Of a stretch of DNA of 64,000 nucleotides, positions 43,891-52,584 are shown in pieces. Both the position numbers and the translations under genes were made by a program. Source of the stretch: Azophilus sp965214305 (GTDB taxonomy: Bacteria; Pseudomonadota; Gammaproteobacteria; Pseudomonadales; Azotimanducaceae); assembly GCA_965214305.1 (NCBI GenBank), contig OZ243949.1, forward strand, positions 558,001 to 622,000, in the 5' to 3' direction. The notes beneath the pieces are model-generated. The model saw nothing but the letters and a program-made list of their open reading frames with translations, had not been told where the DNA came from and did no database searches. Each line of letters starts with the position of its first letter. Position 1 is the first letter of the stretch.

Positions 43891-45288
43891 CTACTCGCGT
43901 ACCTGAACCGGCAAGTCTGTAATGCCGCGGATGAAGTTCGAGTAGAGGTATTGCGGTTCGCCCACCACCGTCACATCGCGGAAACGTTTGAGAATTTCCT
44001 CCCAAATGATGCCGAGCTGCATTTCCGCCAGCCGGTTGCCCAGGCAGCGATGCACCCCAAAACCAAAGGCGAGGTGTTGCCGCACCTTGGGACGGTTGAT
44101 CCAGAAACGATTGGGGTCCTCGATACGCGCCTCATCACGGTTGCCGGAAAGGTACCAGATACACAGCTTGTCCCACTGCTTGATCTGTTGTCCGCCGATC
44201 TCCGTATCCGCCATCGCGGTACGGCACATGTGCGCCACCGGCGATTGCCAGCGGATGATTTCCGGTGCCATGTTGGGGATCAGGCCGGGGTTCGCCTTAA
44301 GTTTTGCAAATTCCGCGGGGAACTGATTCAGAGCCAAAACACCGGCCGAGATCGAGTTGCGCGTGGTGTCGTTGCCGCCGACGATCAACAGCAGAATATT
44401 GCCCAGGAATTCGGGCGGCGACATGTTGCGGGTTGCCTCGCCCCGCGCCAAAAACGAGATGAGGTCTTCGCCTTGGTCGGCCTTTGCGGCGCGCTCCTGC
44501 CGCAGGGCGTTGAAATACTCAAAGCAGCCCCACAGTTCCTTGAAGCCTTCCTCCGGCGTCTCGAAATAGTCGGGGTCGGCGATACGCTCAACGGTATCAG
44601 ACCAATGAATGAGCCGGTGTCGATCTTCCTGGGGTACATTAAATAGCGTAGCCAGCATTTGGCCGGTTAGTTCCACCGAAACGGTTTTCACCCAGTTGAA
44701 TGTTTTGTTTCTCGGCAGCTCGTCAAGAATGCGCCCGGCGCGGGTCCGTATCAGATCGGCCAAGCGAAGGAGTTTGGACGGTGTGAAAAGGGGGGCCACC
44801 GCCATGCGCTGCTGTTCGTGCAGGGGCGGGTCGGCCATGATGAACATGGGCAGGTGGAACATGGGATTCAGTGGCCCTTCGACCGGTGTGCCGCCCAAGC
44901 GGATGCCGCCGTTTTTGATATCCGACGAAAATAGGTCGTGGTGGGTATCCACATACTTCACGTCGTCATAGGCCGTAATGGACCAATAGGCGCCGAATTG
45001 ACTGTTGGCACATTTGTGTACCGGCGCTTCGGCGCGCAGACGTTCAAACCAGGGCAATATGGTGTTGGCCCGAAATAATTCCGGGTGGGCGGGATTGATT
45101 TCCTCAAGCGGCACCTCCCAAGGCGATTGATACGCATCAATGGCCCAAGCCTTGCGCCATTCCCGCGTGTCTCGCCGCATCATCTGCGCCAGTTCCTCGC
45201 CCGTTCGGAATGCTCCTTCGGCAGGGTCCTGGCCGTTCAATGTCGAGTCGGTGCCGTCTGTTTTGGCGGTCTTTTTCCGCGCCATCAT
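43891..45288 (-). CDS. Cytochrome P450, CYP153-like (copy 1)
   Basis: A 465-residue soluble P450. The heme ligand is Cys415 in FGFGVHRCLGNRLAE, the I-helix oxygen-activation motif is GGNDTTRNSIS and the K-helix ExxR is in PEIIRW. These sequences are those of CYP153, whose members hydroxylate terminal carbons of alkanes and fatty acids. It carries an extra N-terminal stretch of about 35 charged residues compared with copy 2. No ferredoxin or ferredoxin reductase gene is adjacent. It follows the TonB receptor by 48 bases in a minus-strand operon. Confidence 0.9.
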   Translation of the reverse strand: MMARKKTAKTDGTDSTLNGQDPAEGAFRTGEELAQMMRRDTREWRKAWAIDAYQSPWEVPLEEINPAHPELFRANTILPWFERLRAEAPVHKCANSQFGAYWSITAYDDVKYVDTHHDLFSSDIKNGGIRLGGTPVEGPLNPMFHLPMFIMADPPLHEQQRMAVAPLFTPSKLLRLADLIRTRAGRILDELPRNKTFNWVKTVSVELTGQMLATLFNVPQEDRHRLIHWSDTVERIADPDYFETPEEGFKELWGCFEYFNALRQERAAKADQGEDLISFLARGEATRNMSPPEFLGNILLLIVGGNDTTRNSISAGVLALNQFPAEFAKLKANPGLIPNMAPEIIRWQSPVAHMCRTAMADTEIGGQQIKQWDKLCIWYLSGNRDEARIEDPNRFWINRPKVRQHLAFGFGVHRCLGNRLAEMQLGIIWEEILKRFRDVTVVGEPQYLYSNFIRGITDLPVQVRE

Positions 45289-45336
45289 CGCTCCTTGGGC
45301 AATGCACAGGTTCGGGGTTTTTACAGGGGTGCCCAG

Positions 45337-47697
45337 CTAGAAGTACAGCCCTAACTCCATGCCAATCGTGCGCGGTCGGCTCACGACCCAACGCGGACGC
45401 CCCGGTGTTTCCGCGGCGATAGAGCGATTGTCGCCCAGGTTGGCAATCTTGTCGGTGAGATTGCGCACAAACAGGGCGGCCTTGTAGCGTTCGCTGGAAA
45501 TACCGGCGCGCAGCCCGATCTGCTCATAGGCGGCGCGTCGTCGGGGCATGGCGTTGACTTGCGAGAGGCTGTGGTCCACATAGGTGAGATCGGCGCGCAG
45601 GAACAGGTCCATGTCGAATAGGGCGTTTGGCATCAGGTAGTCGATGACCAGGGAGGCGGTCCATTCGGGAACAAACTGTAGCGGGTCGCCCTCCCGGTTG
45701 ATATCGGCGACGTTTTCGGTGAACTCGGCGTCCGTATAACCCAGGTTGAGGGCAAGATTCAGATTGGCCGCGGGGTTGGCGGTTAACTCAAGTTCCACCC
45801 CACGGCTGCGCGCCGCGCCGAAGTTGCCGCGAAACTGGAACCCACAAGCCAGCTGCACACGTTGTTGAATGCCGTCGAAGTCGATTTGAAAAACCGTGGC
45901 GTTTAGCCTTGTGGCCGCCGTCAGGTCAGCCTTGACGCCCGCCTCGTAGCTAACCAGGTCATCCGACTCGTAGACGCCCGTATCGATATTGCCCAAGCCG
46001 AGGGCGGCGAGGTCATCCAAGCATCCCAGCGTATCGGGAATCGGGCTGTTGGCACCGCCCAACCGGAACCCCTCGGCAGCCGCCGCGTAGAGAAACAGAT
46101 CGTCGGTGGCTTGGAATTCCAGTGCGCCCCTGAAGATGAAGCCATCGTCGCTCTGTTTGCCTGTAACGGCGGGGATGCTGGTGAGCGGCTCGTTTTCGCC
46201 CAGGGGCACACCAGCGGCCAGGCCGGCTCGAATTTGGGAGAATGCGACGGTGGTGTCGAACCATCGCGAACCGAATACGACACTCAATTGTTCGGTCAGC
46301 GCGAACGTGGCTTCGCCAAAGATACCGATTTCCTCCACCTCCATTGGCAGTTCGCTGGTGAATACCAGGTCGCCAAATGGCCAAGTTTCCCGCAACGGCC
46401 CGGGAATACCCAGTATGCGTTGCAACTCGGCGAAATTGTCGTTTAGACCTCTGGCGTAGTTGCGCGGCTGAAACAGCTCGACATCCTCGGTGTCTTGGTA
46501 AAAGGCACCCGCGACGAAGTTCCAGGGGCCGTCCAGGTCGGAGGCAAAGCGCACCTCCTGAACGAAGGTTTCAAAGTTGAGTTCCTGAAAGATCGGCGAG
46601 GTGACGGGCCGCACACCAATGACTTCAAAGAGCCCGAAACCCCCTTCGTCCGACGCCGCCGCCTGTAGAAAGTTGATAAAGGAACCGCTCGCTTCCGTCT
46701 CGAAGGTGTCGCGCTCGAACCAGGACGTTGCCGAGGTGAATTCGCCTTGGTTGATCGCGTAATTAAGGTTTAGGGTGTAGAGCGTCCATTCGTCCTCGCC
46801 GCCTTCGTCCACGTCGAAATCGCGATTCTGCTCGAAGTTGTTCGGCTCCACGTCGGCCAGTGGAAAGCCGTCGAGATCGGTGTTTTGGTGCATGATCCGG
46901 GCGCTGACGGAAAGGGCATCGGTTGGCTCAAACAGAAGGTGGGCCTGAACGGCGGCCACCTGCTGGCCATCCACATCTTCAATGGTCGTCTGCGGCGGCC
47001 CGCTCAGTGTGGCCGGCGCGCTCAGGTGGTTGGCAATGGTGCCAACGTTACGGTCAAAAACGCCGGCCCGTTCCTCGAATAGCGCGGAAAAGCGGGCAGC
47101 GGCGCGTTCATTGAAGGGCAGGTTGATCGAGCCGGAGACAAGATGGTTCAGATCATCCGAGCGGCGGCTGCCCGACAGTTCCGTGCGCACCCAACCCGCC
47201 GTGCCCTCAAAATCGGGTTTGCGGGTGATTTGGCGGATGGTGCCGCCGAGGGAGCGGGCGCCATAAAGCGCACCGGACGGCCCGCGCAGCACCTCGATAC
47301 GCTCCAGATCGAGGATGCGCGGGTCAATGGTTTCGGTGATGGGCGTATCGTCGATGTAAAAGCCGGTGGTATTGGTGCCCTCGATACCGCGCAGCGACAC
47401 CGTTCGATTGGAAAGGATGCCATCGGTCGCGGCGCCGAAGGACAGATTCGGAATGGTGACGGCATAGTCGAAAAACTCCGTGAGGCCGCGCTCGCGCAGT
47501 TCGTTCCCGGAAATCGACGAAACGCTCAGCGGCACGGATTGCATGGATTCGGAGCGCTTCGTGGCGGTGACGATGATCTCTTCGAGTTCTTGTGCCGCTG
47601 GCAAACCGGCGGGCAACACGAACAGAGCGAAGGCGAGCAGGCCTCGAATCGGGTTGCTCCTGGCATGGGTTTGCTTAAAAATTGGTTGGCTCTCCAA
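45337..47697 (-). CDS. TonB-dependent outer-membrane receptor
   Basis: A 786-residue receptor with a signal peptide (ILAFALFVLP-like core ending AAQ), a TonB box region LEEIIVTATKR, a plug with VEVLRGPSGALYGARSLGGTIRQIT, and a C-terminal beta-barrel ending in GLYF. The first-strand pattern and IVTATKR start are those of the large proteobacterial receptor group that takes up diverse organic molecules as well as siderophores. It lies between a Rieske oxygenase and a CYP153 on the same strand, which suggests import of the substrate those enzymes attack. Confidence 0.9.
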   Translation of the reverse strand: MESQPIFKQTHARSNPIRGLLAFALFVLPAGLPAAQELEEIIVTATKRSESMQSVPLSVSSISGNELRERGLTEFFDYAVTIPNLSFGAATDGILSNRTVSLRGIEGTNTTGFYIDDTPITETIDPRILDLERIEVLRGPSGALYGARSLGGTIRQITRKPDFEGTAGWVRTELSGSRRSDDLNHLVSGSINLPFNERAAARFSALFEERAGVFDRNVGTIANHLSAPATLSGPPQTTIEDVDGQQVAAVQAHLLFEPTDALSVSARIMHQNTDLDGFPLADVEPNNFEQNRDFDVDEGGEDEWTLYTLNLNYAINQGEFTSATSWFERDTFETEASGSFINFLQAAASDEGGFGLFEVIGVRPVTSPIFQELNFETFVQEVRFASDLDGPWNFVAGAFYQDTEDVELFQPRNYARGLNDNFAELQRILGIPGPLRETWPFGDLVFTSELPMEVEEIGIFGEATFALTEQLSVVFGSRWFDTTVAFSQIRAGLAAGVPLGENEPLTSIPAVTGKQSDDGFIFRGALEFQATDDLFLYAAAAEGFRLGGANSPIPDTLGCLDDLAALGLGNIDTGVYESDDLVSYEAGVKADLTAATRLNATVFQIDFDGIQQRVQLACGFQFRGNFGAARSRGVELELTANPAANLNLALNLGYTDAEFTENVADINREGDPLQFVPEWTASLVIDYLMPNALFDMDLFLRADLTYVDHSLSQVNAMPRRRAAYEQIGLRAGISSERYKAALFVRNLTDKIANLGDNRSIAAETPGRPRWVVSRPRTIGMELGLYF

Positions 47698-47725
47698 AAT
47701 AGTGCTTTAAGGCGTTATACAACAT

Positions 47726-48994
47726 TCAATTGACAGCTTGCGAGTGCGCCATTTGCGCAAGCCGCGGGTCGTTCGGATACATCCACTCCTCGCCGATCAC
47801 CTGCTCCACACGCAGTTCCGGCGGGATGTTGGCAATGCCGATCATCTTATCCGCGTGTTGGTTCCAATGGTAGATGCGCGCTTCCTGATAGCTCAGGGGC
47901 ACACCCTTGAAACCGTAGGATTCGACGGATTTTTGTATCCAAACACCAAATTCCGTGTCTTCGATCAATACGTCGGTGAGGCGCTCACCATCATTGACTG
48001 TCCAGATGTCGGGTTTCGGGCCATCGCCCCAGTCCGGTGCCATGGTCCAGGTTTCCAGACGGCATTGGTTGATGCCGTTCGGCCAGAACAGCAGCGGTGG
48101 CAGCGCCCGCTGGCTGAGCGGTGAAACCCAGTTGGGAAACAGGCCGTAGGATTGCGTGCAGGTGCGGCCAATTTCCCCCACGGTTTCGATTTCGGCGGCG
48201 TCCGGCAGGCGATAGGCACGCGGGTCGTTCACGCCCTTGGGGGCGGGCGCGATCATGCGCCCGTGGCCTTGGGGATAGAGGGTATTGACATTGCGCCGGT
48301 CGTCCAGAATCGGGGAGACGGTCTTCGGGTGGATGCTGCGCACATGGTAGACCTCGGTGTTCGCCTCCATGGCGATTTTCCAGTTGCAATCCAGGTCGAA
48401 GGAGTGCCGGGCAGCCAGCCGGCAATGATCGAATTGGAACTCCTCCCACTCCCGGGCGAGCGGCCCCAGCCACTCCAGCAGGGAGGCTGCCCGTTCATCG
48501 AAATTCACGAAGATCAAATTGCCGTAGCGCTCGCAACGAATGGGTTTTAATCTCCGGCAGGCAAAGTCCAGACCACGAAAATCCTCCGGGTCGCGAATGG
48601 CGAGCAGTTCGCCGTCGTGACTGTAAGTCCAGCCGTGGTACTTGCAGACGAGCCGCGGACGCTGGCCGAATGTCTGGGTAACGATGGGTGCGCCGCGATG
48701 ACTGCAGGTGTTGTAGAAGGCGTTGATGACACCGCTCTCGGCGTGGACGATTAACACGGGTTGTCCGGCGTTTTCCCAAAGGCGGAAACAGCCGGGTTCC
48801 GGCAGCTCGTCGATGTGGCTGGCGAGTAGCCAGGATTTGCGCCAGATGTGCTCCTTCTCAAGCGCGAAAAAACGCGGGTCGGTATAGCGCCCGCCCGGAA
48901 TGTCGGGCAAAACGGGAAAACCCTCCGGCGGTGCGGTGCGTGCCGCCTCGTATTCCATCAGGCTGCGTAGCGTGTCGATTTCATGCTGTTCCAC
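47726..48994 (-). CDS. Rieske ring-hydroxylating oxygenase alpha subunit
   Basis: A 422-residue oxygenase with the Rieske 2Fe-2S motif split as CSHRGA and CKYHGW, and the catalytic iron site in NWKIAMEANTEVYHVRSIHP. The position usually holding the bridging Asp before the first ligand His (as in DxYH) is Glu (TEVYH), as in carnitine and glycine-betaine oxygenases. Substrate is unknown. It is the first gene of the five-gene minus-strand set; no beta subunit, ferredoxin or reductase gene is near. Confidence 0.88.
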   Translation of the reverse strand: MEQHEIDTLRSLMEYEAARTAPPEGFPVLPDIPGGRYTDPRFFALEKEHIWRKSWLLASHIDELPEPGCFRLWENAGQPVLIVHAESGVINAFYNTCSHRGAPIVTQTFGQRPRLVCKYHGWTYSHDGELLAIRDPEDFRGLDFACRRLKPIRCERYGNLIFVNFDERAASLLEWLGPLAREWEEFQFDHCRLAARHSFDLDCNWKIAMEANTEVYHVRSIHPKTVSPILDDRRNVNTLYPQGHGRMIAPAPKGVNDPRAYRLPDAAEIETVGEIGRTCTQSYGLFPNWVSPLSQRALPPLLFWPNGINQCRLETWTMAPDWGDGPKPDIWTVNDGERLTDVLIEDTEFGVWIQKSVESYGFKGVPLSYQEARIYHWNQHADKMIGIANIPPELRVEQVIGEEWMYPNDPRLAQMAHSQAVN

Positions 48995-49116
48995 AGATAC
49001 CCCCGGTTTTCTGCTCAGATCAGCGGTCGATAATTGTAACCTGTGCTATTTGGGTTAGAAACACTGGCTCGGCTAAACCTGAGCCAACTTCAACCCATCC
49101 GATTCGAGAACGAAGA

Positions 49117-49413
49117 ATGAGTGATCAGCCCCGTCTCAAAGCGGTTGAAACCGCGAGTCCGACGCAGTCCGCAGGCGGTACTAACGGTGGTAATGGCGGC
49201 GGTTTGGTGAGCCATGGGCTCGCTGAGCTGGAGCGACGAGTGACCGCGTTGGAGAGCTATGTCAAGTCAATCAATGACAGGGTCATCGAGATTAATGCCA
49301 AAATGGACAGTCTGGCGAATAAGACCTATGTCCTGACGATTTTCGGCATAACGGGCGGGATGGCCGTGCTGACTTTTTTGGGGCATATCGCCCTGAGGGC
49401 TGTTGGCAGTTAA
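49117..49413 (+). CDS. Small coiled-coil membrane protein, hypothetical
   Basis: A 98-residue protein starting MSDQPRLKAVETAS, with a Gly/Asn-rich segment, a heptad coiled coil (LAELERRVTALESYVKSIND, continuing to about 66) and one C-terminal membrane segment (FGITGGMAVLTFLGHIAL). ATG 49117 follows CGAAGA. The layout resembles small haemolysin-like XhlA proteins, but no phage genes adjoin it. It stands alone between the divergent Rieske gene and the convergent mscS gene. Confidence 0.6.
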   Translation: MSDQPRLKAVETASPTQSAGGTNGGNGGGLVSHGLAELERRVTALESYVKSINDRVIEINAKMDSLANKTYVLTIFGITGGMAVLTFLGHIALRAVGS

Positions 49414-49507
49414 ATCCCGCTTACCGCTCAAGGGTGCTTCACCGATTAAGGCCGCCCCGCCACCGACCGCCGTTCAGGCTCATTTCCTTTGCTCCCATTG
49501 ATCGCGT

Positions 49508-50839
49508 CTATCGATTCAAGCCGGAATCGCCAGTCGCCGGCACCGCTCCGTCGTCGGCATTGGGCATGATGATTTGACGGTGCGGATAGGGAATCTCGAT
49601 ACCGTGCTGCTTGAAGCTGTCCCAAAGCGCCAGCAAGACGAGGCCCTTGATGTTGGTGACACCGTTTTGCGGGTCATTGATCCAGAAGCGCAGCACGAAA
49701 TTCAGCCCGCTGTCGCCAAACCCCACCAGGTGGCAAAGCGGCTGTTTGGATTGGACGACACGGGGGCTGGCGCCAAGCGCGGCCTCCGAGGCGAGACGCC
49801 GCACCCGATGCGGGTCGCTCCGATAGGCAACGCCGAACTCAATTTCCATGCGCACATCAACATCACTGTGCGACCAGTTGATAACCTGATTGGCGACGAA
49901 GTCGTCGTTGGGAATCAAGAGTTCCTTGTTGTCGCGCGTGATGACGCCGACATAACGGGCGCGCATGTCTTTCACCCAGCCGAAGGTATTGCCGACCTCG
50001 ATGACGTCCCCGGGTTTGATGGATTTGTCCAGCAGCAGGAAGAGCCCGCTGAGCAGGTTGGACACCTGATTTTGCAGCCCGATGCCGATGCCAACGCCCA
50101 AGGCGCCGGTGAACACGGCAAGCGCGGCAAAATTGGTGCCCACACTCGCCAGCGCGATAATGATCGACAGCGCAATCATCGAAAAGCGCACCACCTTGCC
50201 GAGCAACACCTGGGCTCTCGGGCTGATGTCCGCGTGATCCTGAATCTGGTTTTGAATCAGCCGGCTGAGTGTCAACGCGATCCAAAGCAATGCCGCGAAC
50301 AGCAGGGCGGCGTTCAGTATGGTGAGCAGCGACACCCTGGAACTGCCAAACGGCAATGCCACCGCGTCCAGGGTATCGATCGCCGCACCCAGCAGACCCA
50401 GGATATTGAGCGCGGCCACCGACCAGGCGAACAGAAAGATCAGGTTCGCCACCAAGCGGTTGGCAATGAGCGAGGAGCTAACGCGAATGAGTACCCAGGC
50501 GTTCAAGAGGCTGGCGACGACGATGAGCAGCCGGTTTTCGTCGCTGAGATCAAGCTGCCTCAGAATACCGATGACGAGCCAAAGCGGGATGAGGAACAGG
50601 ATGGTGGAGAGCTGATGCAACACCGCCCGCGCCAGCCTGCCGATACCGGAATCCGGCCGGTGTTGGCCGATCCACCGCCGCATGATGGGACGCAGGAGCC
50701 GCGCCAGGAAGTAAACGGCGACCACCAGCACCGCCAATCCGGCCAGTTGCCAAAGCACCGCCCAGGCCAAGAGGTATTCCATCGACCAGGACAACCCGGT
50801 GGCCGACCAACCGGCGGCGACGGCAAACCAATCGTTCAT
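49508..50839 (-). CDS. MscS-family mechanosensitive channel
   Basis: A 443-residue channel with four or five extra N-terminal membrane helices, then the pore helix region (LAVFTGALGVGIGIGLQNQVSNLLSG) and cytoplasmic beta domain (LLDKSIKPGDVIEV, ITRDNKELLIPNDDFVANQVINWS). It would release solutes on hypo-osmotic shock. The size is between MscS (286) and MscM/MscK types. The start ATG 50839 lies opposite the second P450 gene, 220 bases away. Confidence 0.9.
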   Translation of the reverse strand: MNDWFAVAAGWSATGLSWSMEYLLAWAVLWQLAGLAVLVVAVYFLARLLRPIMRRWIGQHRPDSGIGRLARAVLHQLSTILFLIPLWLVIGILRQLDLSDENRLLIVVASLLNAWVLIRVSSSLIANRLVANLIFLFAWSVAALNILGLLGAAIDTLDAVALPFGSSRVSLLTILNAALLFAALLWIALTLSRLIQNQIQDHADISPRAQVLLGKVVRFSMIALSIIIALASVGTNFAALAVFTGALGVGIGIGLQNQVSNLLSGLFLLLDKSIKPGDVIEVGNTFGWVKDMRARYVGVITRDNKELLIPNDDFVANQVINWSHSDVDVRMEIEFGVAYRSDPHRVRRLASEAALGASPRVVQSKQPLCHLVGFGDSGLNFVLRFWINDPQNGVTNIKGLVLLALWDSFKQHGIEIPYPHRQIIMPNADDGAVPATGDSGLNR

Positions 50840-50956
50840 GCCCGCAAAATCAAGCCCATGAAAGTTCCGCCTCGGGTTACCGGGGCACCGTTGGCAATGC
50901 TACCCCGTTTGCGTTGATGATACCGAAATCGAGTGGTGCCGCCACCGGCACCCCAG

Positions 50957-50986
50957 GGTCGAAAAATTCAAACTGCGACACTACCC
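50957..50986 (-). repeat. Family C half-element
   Basis: Reads GTGTCGCAGTTTGAATTTTT on the minus strand, followed by CGACC. Matches the ends of the full elements at 53881 and 55283. It lies in the 220-base interval between mscS and the second CYP153 gene, right beside the ACCCAATATTGGGT palindrome. Confidence 0.65.
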
Positions 50987-50996
50987 AATATTGGGT
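50983..50996. promoter_or_regulatory. Perfect 14-bp palindrome upstream of CYP153
   Basis: ACCCAATATTGGGT is a perfect inverted repeat 64 bases before the P450 start, embedded in CACT…GCTG. It has the form of a dimeric repressor or activator site. It overlaps the end of the family C fragment. No regulator gene is adjacent, so which protein would bind is unknown. Confidence 0.4.
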
Positions 50997-51059
50997 GCTG
51001 TTTCGACAAAACCCGATTTAGCGTATTCTCCCGCCGTATTCCAGCGGTACGGTAGTTTC

Positions 51060-52322
51060 ATGAACGCGGCAAACCCCCGAGACATTCCCGACCCCTATAC
51101 AACCTCCATTGAGGACTTCGACCTTTCCAATCCGCATCTGTTCCAACAGGATGCCCACTGGGGGTTCTTCGAGCGTTTGCGCCGGGAGGACCCGGTGCAT
51201 TACTGCCACACGAGCCGCTTCGGTCCCTTTTGGTCCATCACCAAGTTCAAGGACATCGTCAATGTGGAGCGCAATCACGCCATCTATTCATCGGCAGACG
51301 GCATCACCCTGGGTGCCCCGGTTACGGTGCCTGAAGAAAAACTCCTTGACACACCGATGTTCATTGCCATGGACCCGCCCAAGCACGACGTGCAGCGGGC
51401 GACCGTGCAGCCGGTGGTGGAACCCCGCAATCTGAAAGCCCTGGAAGGCACCATCCGCGAGCGCGCCGCCCGCATTCTCGATACGCTACCCGAAAACGAA
51501 ACCTTCAACTGGGTGGACCGGGTTTCCATCGAACTCACCACACAGATGCTCGCCACGCTCTTTGACTTCCCCTTTGCGGAACGCCGCAAACTGACGCGCT
51601 GGTCCGATGTGGCGACGGCCAGCCCGGAAACAGGGGTCATCATCTCCTTCGAACAGCGTACCGAAGAGTTGCACGAGTGCCTCGCCCACTTCACCCGGCT
51701 GTGGAACGAGCGGGTCAATGCACCGCCGGCACCCGATTTGATTTCCATGTTGGCGCACGGTGAGAACACGCGGCAGATGTCGCCGATGGAGTTTCTCGGC
51801 AACCTGATACTGCTTATCGTTGGTGGCAACGACACCACCCGCAACTCCATTTCCGGCGGTGTTTGGGCGCTGAACCAGTTCCCGGAGGAGTACGAGAAAC
51901 TGCGCGCCAACCCCAAGCTCATCCCCAATATGGTCTCGGAGATCATCCGCTGGCAGACGCCGCTTGCCTACATGCGGCGCACGGCCCTGGAGGATACGGA
52001 ATTGGGCGGTAAACGCATTGAGGCGGGTGATAAGTTGCTGATGTGGTATGTATCCGGCAACCGCGACGATGAGGTTATCCACAACCCCAATGCGTTCTTG
52101 GTTGATCGCGAAAACGCGCGGCACCATGTTTCCTTCGGCTTTGGCATCCACCGTTGCATGGGCAATCGCTTGGCCGAGATGCAACTGCGGATATTGTGGG
52201 AGGAAATCATGCGGCGTTTCCACAGCATCGAGGTCGTGGGCGAGCCGGTACGCACCTTGTCTTCCTTCGTTAAAGGCTATACGCAGCTACCCGTGCGGGT
52301 ACATCGTTTGACGAACGGCTAG
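51060..52322 (+). CDS. Cytochrome P450, CYP153-like (copy 2)
   Basis: A 420-residue P450, the usual CYP153 length. Heme ligand Cys366 lies in FGFGIHRCMGNRLAE, with GGNDTTRNSISGGV in the I-helix and SEIIRW in the K-helix; the C-terminus FVKGYTQLPVRVH is typical of CYP153. ATG 51060 is chosen over one at 50991, which lies in the palindrome. It is about half identical to copy 1 by eye in the conserved regions. It is not in the minus-strand operon. Its TAG stop is the first part of a family A repeat. Confidence 0.92.
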   Translation: MNAANPRDIPDPYTTSIEDFDLSNPHLFQQDAHWGFFERLRREDPVHYCHTSRFGPFWSITKFKDIVNVERNHAIYSSADGITLGAPVTVPEEKLLDTPMFIAMDPPKHDVQRATVQPVVEPRNLKALEGTIRERAARILDTLPENETFNWVDRVSIELTTQMLATLFDFPFAERRKLTRWSDVATASPETGVIISFEQRTEELHECLAHFTRLWNERVNAPPAPDLISMLAHGENTRQMSPMEFLGNLILLIVGGNDTTRNSISGGVWALNQFPEEYEKLRANPKLIPNMVSEIIRWQTPLAYMRRTALEDTELGGKRIEAGDKLLMWYVSGNRDDEVIHNPNAFLVDRENARHHVSFGFGIHRCMGNRLAEMQLRILWEEIMRRFHSIEVVGEPVRTLSSFVKGYTQLPVRVHRLTNG

Positions 52323-52384
52323 GAGCCCCTGCCTTCGGAATTCGCGGATTTTCGCTTTCGCGACCTCCGCGGGCAGAGGCTCCC
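52320..52384. repeat. Family A repeat, copy 4 (stop-codon fused)
   Basis: TAGGAGCCCCTGCCTTCGGA begins with the stop codon of the P450 gene; the inverted arm CTCCGCGGGCAGAGGCTCC ends at about 52382. The arms pair as an imperfect hairpin between convergent genes (P450 and CoA transferase), as copy 1 does between moaD-like and phoB. Confidence 0.8.
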
Positions 52385-52440
52385 AGCCTGAATCCGAGCC
52401 ACTCGCTTGCGCTTCTTCGCTGCAGGGAACAAAACGGCTT

Positions 52441-52570
52441 AGTCGGCGGCGACTTTACCCGCGGAGCTTCCCTTGCGGCCTTGGGCACCAGCTTCCCGCC
52501 TATGCGAGAGGGGGCGGAGCGAGCCGAACCGGCCGCAAGGGAAGCCCCGCGGGTAAAGTCGCCGCCGACT
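52441..52570. repeat. 40-bp near-perfect inverted repeat
   Basis: AGTCGGCGGCGACTTTACCC starts the left arm at 52441–52480, and the right arm at 52531–52570 is its reverse complement with a single mismatch (39 of 40). The 50-base centre shows no gene. The right arm ends 14 bases before the CoA-transferase stop. It could be a strong bidirectional terminator or a MITE-like element; there is no T-tract. Confidence 0.85.
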
Positions 52571-52584
52571 GGCGCTGTATCCGG

